The position numbers and the translations under genes were made by a program. Below the pieces are notes generated by a model. It was given only the letters and a program-made list of their open reading frames with translations, was not told the DNA's origin and searched no databases. From Chloracidobacterium validum (lineage in GTDB: Bacteria > Acidobacteriota > Blastocatellia > Chloracidobacteriales > Chloracidobacteriaceae), in NCBI RefSeq assembly GCF_018304825.1, contig NZ_CP072648.1, forward strand, positions 1,595,501 to 1,659,500: a DNA stretch of 64,000 nt, in the 5' to 3' direction. Positions 55,274 to 64,000 of the stretch are shown here, one piece after another (the first letter of the stretch is position 1; each line of letters starts with the position of its first letter).

Positions 55274-58223
55274 TGTTTGGCGTAGGTTCAACCTGGGTCG
55301 GCGACTGGGTCGAGACATTGGCCTCAGAAACTGGCACGGCGGTGGGCAGATCATCCTGAGCCGGTGGCTTGGGTCTGAGCCTGATGATGTCATGGGCAGC
55401 CCCATAGGCGCGTAATGCCGGGATAACTTCGGTTTGAAAGTCCGCGACGGTGGCATAGCGAGTATCCGGCTCACGGGAGAGCGCGCGGGTCAGTACGCGC
55501 TCCAGGTGTTTAGCTTCTGGGCTTGTCCCAAGCGCCAACTGATTCGCTTGGTTCGTGACGGCAAGGACATAGGTGTTGAAGTTTTGGCGTGAAAACGGCA
55601 GGCTCCCCGTCAGGGCCTCAACCAGCATCACCGCCAGGGAGAAAATGTCGCTGCGGGCATCGGTTTCGCGCCCCAGTGCTTGTTCTGGGGCCATGTACCC
55701 AACCGTTCCCAGGACCATGCCAGGACGTGTAATGCTCTGCCCATCGCCTGTGCCGGCTTTAGCCAATCCAAAGTCGAGAATTTTGATGACGGTTTGGCGC
55801 GCGTCGGCTCGGCATACAACAACATTTTCAGGCTTCAGGTCCCGGTGGACGATGCCAGCGGCATGCGCCGCCTTGACCCCCTCGAAGACTTGGTCAAACC
55901 AGTCGGCAGCGGTGTATCCATCCAGCCCACCTTGCTGACGCAACTCCGCCCGTAGCGACCGTCCCTGAACGACCTCCATGACCAAGTAGGCCCCATCGGC
56001 CCCGGTTCGTCCAAAGTCAAACACGGCCACAAGGTTGGGGTGGCGCAGCGCGGCAGCGACCCGCGCCTCACGTTCAAAGCGCCGCAGCGCGGTTGTATCG
56101 CCAAACAGATGCCCTAGGATCACCTTGACCGCAACCGAACGCTCAAGCCGTAGGTCATGAGCCAAGTACACCGCGCCCATACCGCCTTTGCCCAGAAGGC
56201 GTTCAAGCCGGTACTTGCCTTCGATAACCCGTTCGATGGGGAGCGATAAGGTAAGCTCCGCCCGGTCATCCACGCACAGGTTGACGCTGGCGTCATAGCA
56301 CCGGCCGCACACGGGGCACTCTTTGACAAGATTGATTTCCTGCTCATCCAAACGCGCCAAGACCTCACGGCGCATCCGCTCAACGCGGTCAACATGCGCC
56401 TTGAGACGCGCGTTATCATGAATGACGCCAACTTGCGCGCCGATGGCTTGCAGCGTTTGACGGTCAAGCATGGAATAAGGCTCTTCAGATTGCTTCTCGC
56501 CGAGCAACATTAGGCCCACCAACCGTCCGTCGGCGTTTTTTACCGGAACAATCAACGCCGTCTGGGACTGTTCGAGGAGCGCCAGCTCGAAGGGGCTGAG
56601 TTGCACTTCGGGCGGCAGGGGGACATCCTGCGCCCCACTGGCCAACTGCATGTAGGCCGCCAGCGGGGACTGTTCCGGCAGCGTCAGGTAGCGACTGGGC
56701 TTCTGGGTTTCGGCCAAGGTGACCTGCCCGACGGTGGACGAGAGAAAGCTCAGACGAAAGGTTTTTGGACGCAGCGCCGCCGCAACTTCCCTTGCCACGA
56801 GGTCGGTTAGGTCATCGAGTGAAAGTTGCTCCTGGAGCTGCTCGAGCAACCCGACCAACAGGCGCTCACGGTCGTACTGCTCACGGAAGAAGCGCCGGTC
56901 AATCCACTGTTGCAGTGACACGCGAAAGCGCAGGCCGAGCGCCCCACACAGACCGAGCACAATCGAAAGCGGGTTTTCGAGGAAAAGCTCACGGATGGTC
57001 AAGTCGGCATTGAGAAAGGCCATCAGCCCCAGCCACCCAAGGGGGGCCAGCACAAAAAACGTCAGCGCTTGTTTGGCAAGGGCATACTGCACACCGCGCC
57101 GAACGATGACCCGCACATCAAAGAGCTGGTGACGGATAATGGTGTAGCCCAACGCGACCGGCATGGCAATTGGTGCCAGCTCTGAGGCGACGGTCAACAA
57201 CTGATACGCTGGATTGGCCGCCAGTGCCTTGCGGTAGGCGCCAAAGGCCACCTCAACCGCCACCAAAACGGCAAAGGGAACGACACCAACCAAGGTGCCA
57301 TAAACCGCCCAGATGATTCGTCGGCGGTCGCCCGGCTCGGTCAACCGCCGGTAATTGCCAGTGACGACGACGACCAGAACCACGAAACCAGCCAGCAGGT
57401 AGATCAGAGTCAACTCATCGAGTGCCCGGAAGACCGTCTCGGCCTGAGCAAACAGCCGCAGGGCTTGCTCTTTGCCGTGCAGCGTCGCCCAATCCAACCA
57501 CCGATACCCAAGTCCCAGCACGGCTCCGGCGGCGTAGCCAAGGACAATGGCCGGACGCCACACCGTAGCCAACCCCATCCGTGAAGGAAACAGCGCGTAG
57601 AAGTGCACGCCTAGCGCCAGAAACACCGGATAGGGCGTCGCCACCGTGTAAAAGATCGCCAATCCGAACGGTGAAAACAGCGGGGCGATGGGCTCGAGCA
57701 TGCGGAAGTACGGAATCCCGGCAGTGGCAAATGCCGCCAGCGCCGCCAGGCGGGCTAGCCGATCTGCCGGCCGCAAAAACCCAAGAAAGAGTGCCAATCC
57801 AGCAAACGACAGGCTCACCAGTCCGTAGGAAAGGGACTGCCACAACTTGCTCCATTCCCAGCGTTGGCGCGCACTCAACGTCAGTTCCCGACTCGCTTCG
57901 CCCTGCGCCAGGCGTAACGTGTAAGGCTGGTCTGGCGCAATGTCCCGCAGGTGCAGCCACAAGATCCGGTCGCGGGCAATACTCGACAACCGGGAGTCCC
58001 CGTTGATGGCCATCACCCGCCAACCATCTACCGGCCGGAGGACATCATCTTCAGCGACCAAGCAGTAGTGGTCGGCTTCAAGCCGGACCGTCCAGCCAAA
58101 AACCTTTTCCGAGCCGCCATAACGCCACAGCGAAATCACGGCAAACGCCGTGTAGAACAAGGCGAGCACAGCCATCGTGCTGGCAACCAGCGTGAAGGGA
58201 TGGCGGGTGGAACGTAACTGCAT
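55263..58223 (-). CDS. Membrane serine/threonine kinase with N-terminal multi-helix sensor and GAF domain
   Basis: 986 residues. Order: transmembrane helix (about 13-33), periplasmic domain with a PDZ-like VDGWRVMAINGDS segment, about seven helices (about 125-420) in ComP-like style, a GAF-like domain (about 455-600), a zinc-ribbon-like element CPVCGRCYDASVNLC (about 635), and a protein kinase (about 660-935) with GKGGMGAVYLAH, HRDLKPEN, DFGLAK and GYMAPEQ, all catalytic residues intact. The Pro-rich tail is short. This joins a histidine-kinase-type sensory module to a Hanks kinase. Ligand unknown; it lies 64 bp after cobQ on the same strand. Confidence 0.88.
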   Translation of the reverse strand: MQLRSTRHPFTLVASTMAVLALFYTAFAVISLWRYGGSEKVFGWTVRLEADHYCLVAEDDVLRPVDGWRVMAINGDSRLSSIARDRILWLHLRDIAPDQPYTLRLAQGEASRELTLSARQRWEWSKLWQSLSYGLVSLSFAGLALFLGFLRPADRLARLAALAAFATAGIPYFRMLEPIAPLFSPFGLAIFYTVATPYPVFLALGVHFYALFPSRMGLATVWRPAIVLGYAAGAVLGLGYRWLDWATLHGKEQALRLFAQAETVFRALDELTLIYLLAGFVVLVVVVTGNYRRLTEPGDRRRIIWAVYGTLVGVVPFAVLVAVEVAFGAYRKALAANPAYQLLTVASELAPIAMPVALGYTIIRHQLFDVRVIVRRGVQYALAKQALTFFVLAPLGWLGLMAFLNADLTIRELFLENPLSIVLGLCGALGLRFRVSLQQWIDRRFFREQYDRERLLVGLLEQLQEQLSLDDLTDLVAREVAAALRPKTFRLSFLSSTVGQVTLAETQKPSRYLTLPEQSPLAAYMQLASGAQDVPLPPEVQLSPFELALLEQSQTALIVPVKNADGRLVGLMLLGEKQSEEPYSMLDRQTLQAIGAQVGVIHDNARLKAHVDRVERMRREVLARLDEQEINLVKECPVCGRCYDASVNLCVDDRAELTLSLPIERVIEGKYRLERLLGKGGMGAVYLAHDLRLERSVAVKVILGHLFGDTTALRRFEREARVAAALRHPNLVAVFDFGRTGADGAYLVMEVVQGRSLRAELRQQGGLDGYTAADWFDQVFEGVKAAHAAGIVHRDLKPENVVVCRADARQTVIKILDFGLAKAGTGDGQSITRPGMVLGTVGYMAPEQALGRETDARSDIFSLAVMLVEALTGSLPFSRQNFNTYVLAVTNQANQLALGTSPEAKHLERVLTRALSREPDTRYATVADFQTEVIPALRAYGAAHDIIRLRPKPPAQDDLPTAVPVSEANVSTQSPTQVEPTPNIKS

Positions 58224-58287
58224 CGTGCCAGCGTTGCCTCATGATAGTCCGCGCACAGGGGACGGCTTGTGGTGAGCTTGATTTCGA

Positions 58288-59826
58288 TCAAAGACCGAGC
58301 CAGCGTTCAATCTGGGCCATATCGAGTGATATACGTAACGCATCTGCCAGGCGGTTGAGTCGTTGGTATCGCGCCAGACGGTACTGTCGAACATTCGTCG
58401 CCGGAAGTAAGTTACGCAGACTACGGATGGCAGCGATGAAGCCATGGCGGAAATCGTCGTCATCAAACAAACCGTGCAAATATGTTCCGATGACATTTCC
58501 ATTGCTCGACACCGCGCCATCCCGCACCGACTCGCCGGTTGCGCGCTCCAGGTCAAAGAGCGCCGTGGCGTCAGTCGCATAGATGGTCGTTCCCAAGTGA
58601 ATTTCGTAGCCGGTGACACGTCGGCACGTCAGAGGACGGCCAAACAACGTCGGCACACGCAACTGCCCGATGGCTGGTGTCGTACACTTTTCGCGTTGCA
58701 AGATGGTGACAATGGGCAAACAGCCAAGCCCATCGTCAGTGCCGCCACCCTCGGCGCCATGCGGGTCTTCAATCCGCTGTCCGAGCATTTGCATGCCGCC
58801 GCAAATTCCGATCAGGGGTTTTATCCTGGCGTGCGCCAGTAGCGTTTCGGCAAATCCCCGGGTGCGGAGATAGCCCAAGTCGCGCAGGGTTTGTTTCGTG
58901 CCCGGTAGGATGACGACATCAGCCGCGGCAACCTCGGCAGGGTGCTCGATGAAGGCGAGCGCCACCGATGGCTCGGCCGCCAAGGCGTCGAAATCGGTGA
59001 AGTTGGACATGGAGGGCAGGGCGATGACGCCGATCCGCAGCGGACGGTCTGGCGTCTCAGGCAGGTCGCGCCAGGTCCGCGCAGTGGTTCGGCGACCTTC
59101 GAGCGCCACGCTGTCTTCCTCGTCTAGGTCGAGGTTGGCCAAGTACGGCACGACGCCGACGCACGGCCGCTGGGTATGCGCTTCCAACATTGCCAGCCCC
59201 GGCTCGAGCAAGGCTTGGTCGCCGCGAAACTTGTTGATGACCGTTCCCCGAATCCGGGCGCGGTCGGCGTCTTCAAGCAGAACGAGCGTCCCAACCAGCG
59301 AGGCAAAGACGCCGCCCCGGTCAATATCGCCGACCAGCAGGCAGGCGGCATCTGCGGCATGTGCCATGCGCATGTTGACAATATCCCGGTCGCGGAGATT
59401 GATTTCCGCCGGCGACCCCGCGCCTTCCAGCACGATCAGGTCAACCTGTGCGGCCAGCCGGGCATAGCTTTCCAAGACGCGCGGGAACAGCTCCCGAACG
59501 CGAAAATCAAAGTAATCCTGCGCCGTCAAGTTGCGCCAAACCTTGCCTTGGACGACGTACTGGGCAGCGTGATCCGATGCCGGCTTGATGAGAATCGGGT
59601 TCATGTCGGTGGTTGGCGGGATTCCACAGGCCTCGGCCTGAAGGGCTTGGGCGCGGCCGATCTCGCCCCCATCGGGGGTAGCCGCCGAATTCAGCGCCAT
59701 GTTTTGGGCTTTGAACGGCGCGACCCGGAGACCCTGTTGCTTGAAGATGCGGCACAGTCCGGCCGTCAGGATGGACTTCCCGACGTGCGAGGCCGTTCCC
59801 AACACCATAAGGGCTTTGGCTGCCAT
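58288..59826 (-). CDS. cobQ: Cobyric acid synthase
   Basis: Glutamine-dependent amidotransferase that adds four amides to adenosyl-cobyrinic acid a,c-diamide in late B12 assembly or corrinoid salvage. 512 residues: the N-terminal P-loop-like VLGTASHVGKSILTAGLCR, the substrate region NSAATPDGGEIGRAQALQA, EGAGSPAEINLRDRDIVNM, and the C-terminal class I-like GATase domain with the nucleophile in GICGGMQMLG. The ATG at 59826 is the standard start; the longer frame upstream has no similarity. The gap to the ATPase gene is 134 bp. Confidence 0.96.
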   Translation of the reverse strand: MAAKALMVLGTASHVGKSILTAGLCRIFKQQGLRVAPFKAQNMALNSAATPDGGEIGRAQALQAEACGIPPTTDMNPILIKPASDHAAQYVVQGKVWRNLTAQDYFDFRVRELFPRVLESYARLAAQVDLIVLEGAGSPAEINLRDRDIVNMRMAHAADAACLLVGDIDRGGVFASLVGTLVLLEDADRARIRGTVINKFRGDQALLEPGLAMLEAHTQRPCVGVVPYLANLDLDEEDSVALEGRRTTARTWRDLPETPDRPLRIGVIALPSMSNFTDFDALAAEPSVALAFIEHPAEVAAADVVILPGTKQTLRDLGYLRTRGFAETLLAHARIKPLIGICGGMQMLGQRIEDPHGAEGGGTDDGLGCLPIVTILQREKCTTPAIGQLRVPTLFGRPLTCRRVTGYEIHLGTTIYATDATALFDLERATGESVRDGAVSSNGNVIGTYLHGLFDDDDFRHGFIAAIRSLRNLLPATNVRQYRLARYQRLNRLADALRISLDMAQIERWLGL

Positions 59827-59960
59827 AGCGTTACCAGGCTCCCATCCACCACAGATGACGGGCCGGCAACCGCCGGTCACAGGAACGACCAAAGCGGATA
59901 CCGGCCCGGCCACACGTTATCCCAAAACCACTGCGCTGCCATCAGCTTGTCCGGGAGGAA

Positions 59961-60767
59961 TCAGGCGTTGGGGATGGCCGCGTGGCCGACCGAACTACGG
60001 GGGTGAAAGACAAAGTTTAGTTGACCGGCGCGCGACCGAAGGACTTCGACCTCTACGCCAAACACGTCGGCTAGCAGCGTTGGTTCAAGAACTTCACCGG
60101 TTGCGCCCTGCGCCACACACTCACCGTTCCGTAGAACGGCAACCTGATCGGCGTACCGGGCTGCCGCGTTCAGATCGTGAACCGCCATGACGATGGTCTT
60201 CCCCTCATCGGCCAATCGCCGGCATAGCGCATAGGTGTCGAGCGCATGGGCGACATCGAGGCTGGCCGTCGGTTCATCGAGCAAGATGATCGGCGCTTCG
60301 GTCGCCAGCGAGCGCGCCAGTAGGACCCGCTGCCGCTCGCCGCCGGATAGCCCCGTGACCAGACGCGCTTTCAGGTGCAACAGGTCAGCGCGCGCCAGGG
60401 CCATCTCAATCACCGACCGGTCATGCGGGCCTTCGGGCTGGAAGCGGCCCAGGTGCGCATGCCGGCCCATGGCCACGATGTCCCGCACGGTAAAGGCAAA
60501 ATCGAGGTGCGTATTCTGCGGAACAACGGCTACCTGCCGAGCAACGGCGCGCCGCGACCATTGCGCTAGGCTGCGCCCGTCCAACCGCGCGACGCCGCGG
60601 GTCGGACGCAGGAGACCCGCCAGCAAGCGCAGGACGGTGGTTTTGCCAGAGCCGTTCGGGCCAACCAGGGCCAAGAAGGTACCGCGGGCTGGCGACAACG
60701 CGATGTCGCGGACAATCGTCACGCGGTCAACCTCAAACCAGACCCGGTCCAGTTCCAGCATGCCCAT
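59961..60767 (-). CDS. B12/iron-siderophore ABC transporter ATPase (BtuD/FecE type)
   Basis: 268 residues with Walker A VGPNGSGKTTVL, signature LSGGERQRVLLARSL, Walker B PIILLDEPTASLDV and the H-loop VHDLNAAARYADQV. It starts 5 bp after the permease stop, so the start at 60767 (or 60761) is set by context; the longer frame overlaps the permease and is not coding. The ~20-residue C-terminal tail is extra. Energises corrinoid import with the two genes upstream. Confidence 0.92.
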   Translation of the reverse strand: MGMLELDRVWFEVDRVTIVRDIALSPARGTFLALVGPNGSGKTTVLRLLAGLLRPTRGVARLDGRSLAQWSRRAVARQVAVVPQNTHLDFAFTVRDIVAMGRHAHLGRFQPEGPHDRSVIEMALARADLLHLKARLVTGLSGGERQRVLLARSLATEAPIILLDEPTASLDVAHALDTYALCRRLADEGKTIVMAVHDLNAAARYADQVAVLRNGECVAQGATGEVLEPTLLADVFGVEVEVLRSRAGQLNFVFHPRSSVGHAAIPNA

Positions 60768-60772
60768 ATCGC

Positions 60773-61801
60773 CTACATTACCAGCGCGCGCTTGGATTTC
60801 ATCAGCAGGTAGAGAAAAAACGGCCCGCCGCAAAGCGCCGTCACAACCCCCGGCCGCAGTTCGGATAGCGAACCCAACCGGCACACTAGGTCGGCAAGCA
60901 CCAGAAACAAGGCCCCACCCAAAAAACTGGCTGGCAGCAAACGCCGGTTGTCCGGTCCCAGCGCCAGCCGCAAGAGGTGAGGAATCACCAATCCGACGAA
61001 CCCAATCGCGCCCACCACGGCCACCGTTGCCGCCGTCACCAACGACGCCCAGACAATCAAGTTGCGGCGAAGGCCCGGCACGTCCACGCCCAACGACGCG
61101 GCCGATTCCTCGCCGGTCAACAGGACATTGAGTTCCTGGCCGTGCAGCGCCAACCAAATCGCGCCGATAAGGACCAGCGGAAACACCATGGCGACATGTC
61201 CCCACGACCGGCCTTCAAAATCGCCCATCAACCACGAGAGCATCTGCCGCCCAACTTCCCACTGACGCAGTGACAGCGCCAGCACGAAGGAAGTCAAGGC
61301 TGAAATGATGCTACTGATGGCAACCCCGGCCAGCAGCAGCGTCGTGACCGACAGGCGCCCTCCCTGGTGCGTAGCAAGCCAGTAAATCGCAACCGTGCAG
61401 GCCAATGCCCCCAGAAATGCGCCGGTGGGCACCAGAACCATGGAAAAGCTGGCCGTCCCCCAATAAAGCGTGACGACCGCGCCGAATGCCGCGCCGGATG
61501 ACACGCCAATGATGCCTGGCTCAGCCATGGGATTGCGAAAAAGCGCCTGCATCACGGCCCCCGTCAGCGCCAACCCACCGCCGACCACGGCCGCAACCAG
61601 TACCCGTGGCAGCCGGATCCACAGCAAGACCGTCCGCTGCCAGGCTGGGTAGTCCCCTGGCTCACCCGTCACGGCTGCCCAGATGATGCGCAGGCTTTGC
61701 GTCGGCGTGACGTTGGCTGTCCCAAAGGCAACGGCCAGGAGCATGACGGCGCCTAGCAACACGGAAAGCGTTCCAAACGTAACCAAGTCGCGGCGTGTCA
61801 T
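60773..61801 (-). CDS. BtuC/FecD-type ABC transporter permease
   Basis: 342 residues in about ten helices. Family marks are WIRLPRVLVAAVVGGGLALTGAVMQALFRNPMAEPGIIGVSSGAAFGA in the first part, SVTTLLLAGVAIS, and the C-terminal GFVGLVIPHLLRL cytoplasmic EAA-like loop. Start at ATG 61801, 5 bp after the binding-protein stop. With cobQ nearby vitamin B12 is the best guess for the substrate; ferric siderophores are the alternative. Confidence 0.93.
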   Translation of the reverse strand: MTRRDLVTFGTLSVLLGAVMLLAVAFGTANVTPTQSLRIIWAAVTGEPGDYPAWQRTVLLWIRLPRVLVAAVVGGGLALTGAVMQALFRNPMAEPGIIGVSSGAAFGAVVTLYWGTASFSMVLVPTGAFLGALACTVAIYWLATHQGGRLSVTTLLLAGVAISSIISALTSFVLALSLRQWEVGRQMLSWLMGDFEGRSWGHVAMVFPLVLIGAIWLALHGQELNVLLTGEESAASLGVDVPGLRRNLIVWASLVTAATVAVVGAIGFVGLVIPHLLRLALGPDNRRLLPASFLGGALFLVLADLVCRLGSLSELRPGVVTALCGGPFFLYLLMKSKRALVM

Positions 61802-61806
61802 AGGTG

Positions 61807-62757
61807 CTATTCCTGAAAGCGTTCGGGGTGCAGGGTGCGAGCCATCGCCCAGCCTGTCTGAACGATGTAGTGCGAATTGCACAGCAAAAGCCGCGGCGGA
61901 AGCGCCATGACGCGACCTTCACGCACGGCGCGTACGTCTTGCCAGCAGGGGTCATGTTCAAGTGATTCGAAGGGAACGACCGACCGTGCCCCCACCGCGC
62001 CATGCGGCTTGCCCCCGGTATCGGGCACGAAAATCACGTCTGGATTCATTTCAATGACCGTTTCAAGCGAAATTTTGCCCCACGCTTGAACACCTGCCTC
62101 ACGGGCAGCGTTGCGCGCTCCCGCAGTCTGCAACAGCTCGTCCGTGTAGGTGCCAATGCCGGCCGTGTAACCGTAGCCACTCCCGACATAGAGCGCCCGG
62201 GGCAAAGGCGCGCCGGCAACCAGCCGTCGGATGGTGGCAAGCTGGCGGTTCATTTCCGCCACGAGCGACACCGCCCGCGCCGGTTCGCCGACCGCCTGAC
62301 CGATGGTGCGGATATTTTCCTGGATTTCAGCAATCGTATAGCCCCGGCCGATGGCAACAACCCGCGCCCCGCCAAGTTCGAGCAGCGCTCTGGCTTCGGC
62401 CGTGCAACTGCTGCCAACCAGTACCAAATCCGGTTCAAGGGCCAGGATTTGTTCAACGCGCAGCGGTGATGACGCCACCCGTCCCGGAACCTGCGCCGTG
62501 CGCTCCAGGATGTTGCACAATCCCGGATTGTCGGCATCCTGACTCAGTGCGGCAATCCGCTCCGGCGCGACCAAATCCATGAGTATTTCGTTGATGTTGT
62601 ACTCGGTCGAAACGATTCGGGATGCGCTAACTGGCGGCTTCCGCGGCGCTCCGGCCACGAGGCGACTCGGTTGCCGGTCAAACCCGTAGGCCCCGAGCAG
62701 CGCGGAGGTCATCAGCGCCAGCGGCAAGAGCCACAAGCTAGAAGCCCACTTCCTCAT
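61807..62757 (-). CDS. Periplasmic substrate-binding protein (BtuF type)
   Basis: 316 residues. N-terminal hydrophobic signal (about 8-24), then the class III binding-protein layout with RIVSTEYNINEILMDL in lobe one, the linking helix around 150-175, and PDVIFVPDTGG and PPRLLLCNSHY in lobe two. It should deliver corrinoid to the BtuC-type permease. It overlaps the ferredoxin-like gene upstream by four bases. Confidence 0.9.
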   Translation of the reverse strand: MRKWASSLWLLPLALMTSALLGAYGFDRQPSRLVAGAPRKPPVSASRIVSTEYNINEILMDLVAPERIAALSQDADNPGLCNILERTAQVPGRVASSPLRVEQILALEPDLVLVGSSCTAEARALLELGGARVVAIGRGYTIAEIQENIRTIGQAVGEPARAVSLVAEMNRQLATIRRLVAGAPLPRALYVGSGYGYTAGIGTYTDELLQTAGARNAAREAGVQAWGKISLETVIEMNPDVIFVPDTGGKPHGAVGARSVVPFESLEHDPCWQDVRAVREGRVMALPPRLLLCNSHYIVQTGWAMARTLHPERFQE

Positions 62758-63215
62758 GATTTGGCCTCGGTGCGTTTTTCAGCGCGCCATTCCCCAGGCG
62801 ACGCCGAATCGAACACATGCCGGTTGAAATGGCGCGCGGCCAGTGCGCCACCGGGCGGCACATAACGACCGGCATCGAGCATGGCTTCCAAGTAATCAAA
62901 GACGGTTGACACTGCGTCAGCGTCGTTGATGGAGTGCAACCAGATGGTTTCGCCGCCAAACAAAATGAGAATGACGTTGGCCAGCGGGCAGGGGCCGAGG
63001 CAGCCGGTCACCGTGAGGTGAATCCGCAGCCGCAGCCCCCGTTCCTTCCACTGGCGCTTGTATTCATCTAGTGGAACGGCCGGAAATCCACGCTCCGTCT
63101 GCCCACAGCAACAACCCTGGCAAACGAACAACTGTCCTTCGATAACGCGCAACTCTCTGACGACACCATCGGCGCGCGTGACATCGAGGAAGCGGTTGGG
63201 TTGCGTGGACGCCAT
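62754..63215 (-). CDS. Thioredoxin-like [2Fe-2S] ferredoxin-like protein in the corrinoid operon
   Basis: 153 residues from ATG 63215. The N-terminal part has FVCQGCCCGQTERGFPAV and, about 40 residues later, TGCLGPCPLANV, giving the four-cysteine pattern of the [2Fe-2S] thioredoxin-like fold plus extra cysteines in CQGCCC. The last ~60 residues are unrelated to the fold. Such proteins sit in cobalamin gene clusters of several phyla, possibly in cobalt or corrinoid reduction. It lies 17 bp after the TonB receptor and overlaps btuF. Confidence 0.82.
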   Translation of the reverse strand: MASTQPNRFLDVTRADGVVRELRVIEGQLFVCQGCCCGQTERGFPAVPLDEYKRQWKERGLRLRIHLTVTGCLGPCPLANVILILFGGETIWLHSINDADAVSTVFDYLEAMLDAGRYVPPGGALAARHFNRHVFDSASPGEWRAEKRTEAKS

Positions 63216-63232
63216 GGCGGCTTTGCTTCCGG

Positions 63233-64000
63233 TCAGAACTGGAAAGCGACCCCGCCGGTGCCGACTACGCCCGGCGCAAGCCAACCGTTTCCGGTGAAGT
63301 AGCGGCGGTTGAACATGTTTTCGACCTTGCCGTACACCCGGAGCGAACGGTCATTGCCAACCGGAATCGTGTAGCCTCCCATCACATCCGCCTTGACAAA
63401 GCCGGGCACTTCAAAGGCCCGTGACCGGTTGACGGCAAACAGCGAGGCATAAGTTCCGCTGTAGGCAACCATGTCGAAATTGACATTGAAGCGTTTGCCG
63501 ATGGCTTGATTGGCGACGAGGGTAAAGGTGTGGGCGGCGACTCCGAAAATGCGGAAGAAGCCACGCACTGAAACGTCGCGGTCGGTTCCGGCGCTGGTGT
63601 GCGTGTATGACCCGTTGAGGGTGAGGGTCGCCGTCGGACGCGCGTTGAAACTCACCTCAACGCCGCGCGAAATCCCGCCGGAGCCGTTGATATAGCCCGA
63701 TGACCGACCGTATGGATCGGTTGCTGGATTCAACACGCCACTCGAATCAAAGGCCGTAATCTGAACGACACGGGTGTAAAACACCGTCAACCCGACTTGC
63801 AACCGGTCGCGGAAAAAGTACTGATCCACGCCCCCATCGAACGAGTTGTAGCGGTCTGGGGACAGAAACGGATCGCCGTAAGGGGTAAAGTTGACGAGTC
63901 CGGTGACCGGGTTGTTGAAAAAGCCACCGCCAAACCGCTCATAAAGCGCCGGCGCGCGATAGGCATTGCCAACGTGCGCCCGCACCTTGGTTTTACTGGT
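63233..64000 (-). CDS. TonB-dependent outer-membrane receptor, BtuB-like (N-terminal part outside window)
   Basis: The frame is open through base 64000, and only about the last 255 residues are present. It is a beta-barrel C-terminus: the conserved HVGNAYRAPALYERFGGG, alternating aromatic strands, YGKVENMFNRRYF and a final AFQF with terminal Phe. With the BtuCDF-type genes and cobQ, vitamin B12 is the likely ligand. The plug, TonB box and any cobalamin riboswitch lie beyond 64000. Confidence 0.92.
   Translation of the reverse strand, partial: TSKTKVRAHVGNAYRAPALYERFGGGFFNNPVTGLVNFTPYGDPFLSPDRYNSFDGGVDQYFFRDRLQVGLTVFYTRVVQITAFDSSGVLNPATDPYGRSSGYINGSGGISRGVEVSFNARPTATLTLNGSYTHTSAGTDRDVSVRGFFRIFGVAAHTFTLVANQAIGKRFNVNFDMVAYSGTYASLFAVNRSRAFEVPGFVKADVMGGYTIPVGNDRSLRVYGKVENMFNRRYFTGNGWLAPGVVGTGGVAFQF

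Noticed and set aside
59827-59960. Cobalamin riboswitch before cobQ
   Set aside because: No B12-box-like conserved core was seen; a switch, if present, is more likely upstream of the receptor outside the window.
59961-61205. 414-codon version of the ABC ATPase
   Set aside because: The extra N-terminus overlaps the BtuC-type permease in another frame; the start at 60767 fits spacing and family.

Overview
The window is gene-dense chromosomal DNA of a high-GC Gram-negative bacterium. An Acidobacteriota member, possibly Chloracidobacterium-like, fits best, but this is inference and no 16S gene is present. The supporting clues are an acidobacterial-type VWFA-related secreted protein, a very long membrane-anchored Ser/Thr kinase, TonB-dependent B12 uptake with cobyrate synthase, the MEP isoprenoid pathway, and a small-gene cluster that could include pigment-antenna-type peptides. 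I saw no rRNA, tRNA, CRISPR array, transposase or prophage.

Layout. 1-10.5 kb: ispE (3' end outside the window), lgt, an MsbA-like ABC exporter, a zinc alcohol dehydrogenase, gpsA, a HAD phosphatase, a polytopic membrane protein with an AT-rich core, and a divergent AAA+ ATPase. 8.6-15.2 kb: one long minus-strand run (rfbA-rfbC-wecG-asd-hypothetical-tdk-ispF-AAA) with several ATGA overlaps, joining surface-sugar, aspartate-family and isoprenoid genes. 15-18 kb: an isolated nuoH followed 8 bp later by a sensor histidine kinase. 18-28 kb: hydrolases, a secreted unknown protein, NUDIX, a PDZ-radical SAM-DUF512 protein, a VWFA-related protein, ddl and an SH3 lipoprotein. 27.8-29.9 kb: a minus-strand set of small genes, including a 57-residue membrane protein and a 63-residue amphipathic protein. 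30-44 kb: dehydrogenases (including NDH-2), mscL, a 5'-nucleotidase-like lipoprotein with eroded metal sites, mazG-dprA, hfq-tmk, a sugar kinase with a thioredoxin-like ferredoxin, plsC and a prolyl oligopeptidase. 43.3-44.2 kb: an AT-rich islet holding an orphan DNA methyltransferase and a frameshifted downstream reading frame. 44-53 kb: recF, pgk, a GDSL lipoprotein, S4, crotonase, thioesterase and comM. 53-55 kb: selB. 55-58 kb: the 986-residue kinase. 58-64 kb: cobQ, a BtuCDF-type ABC transporter, a ferredoxin-like protein and the C-terminal part of a TonB receptor.

How genes work together. IspE and IspF carry out two of the three consecutive middle steps of the MEP pathway. RfbA and RfbC with a WecG-type transferase point to dTDP-sugar-based surface polysaccharide. 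Tdk and Tmk salvage and phosphorylate thymidine. The last block (receptor, binding protein, permease, ATPase, cobyrate amidase) is a coherent corrinoid uptake and salvage unit. Gene starts were chosen from homologous N-termini and visible Shine-Dalgarno sites and often lie inside the longest open frame.
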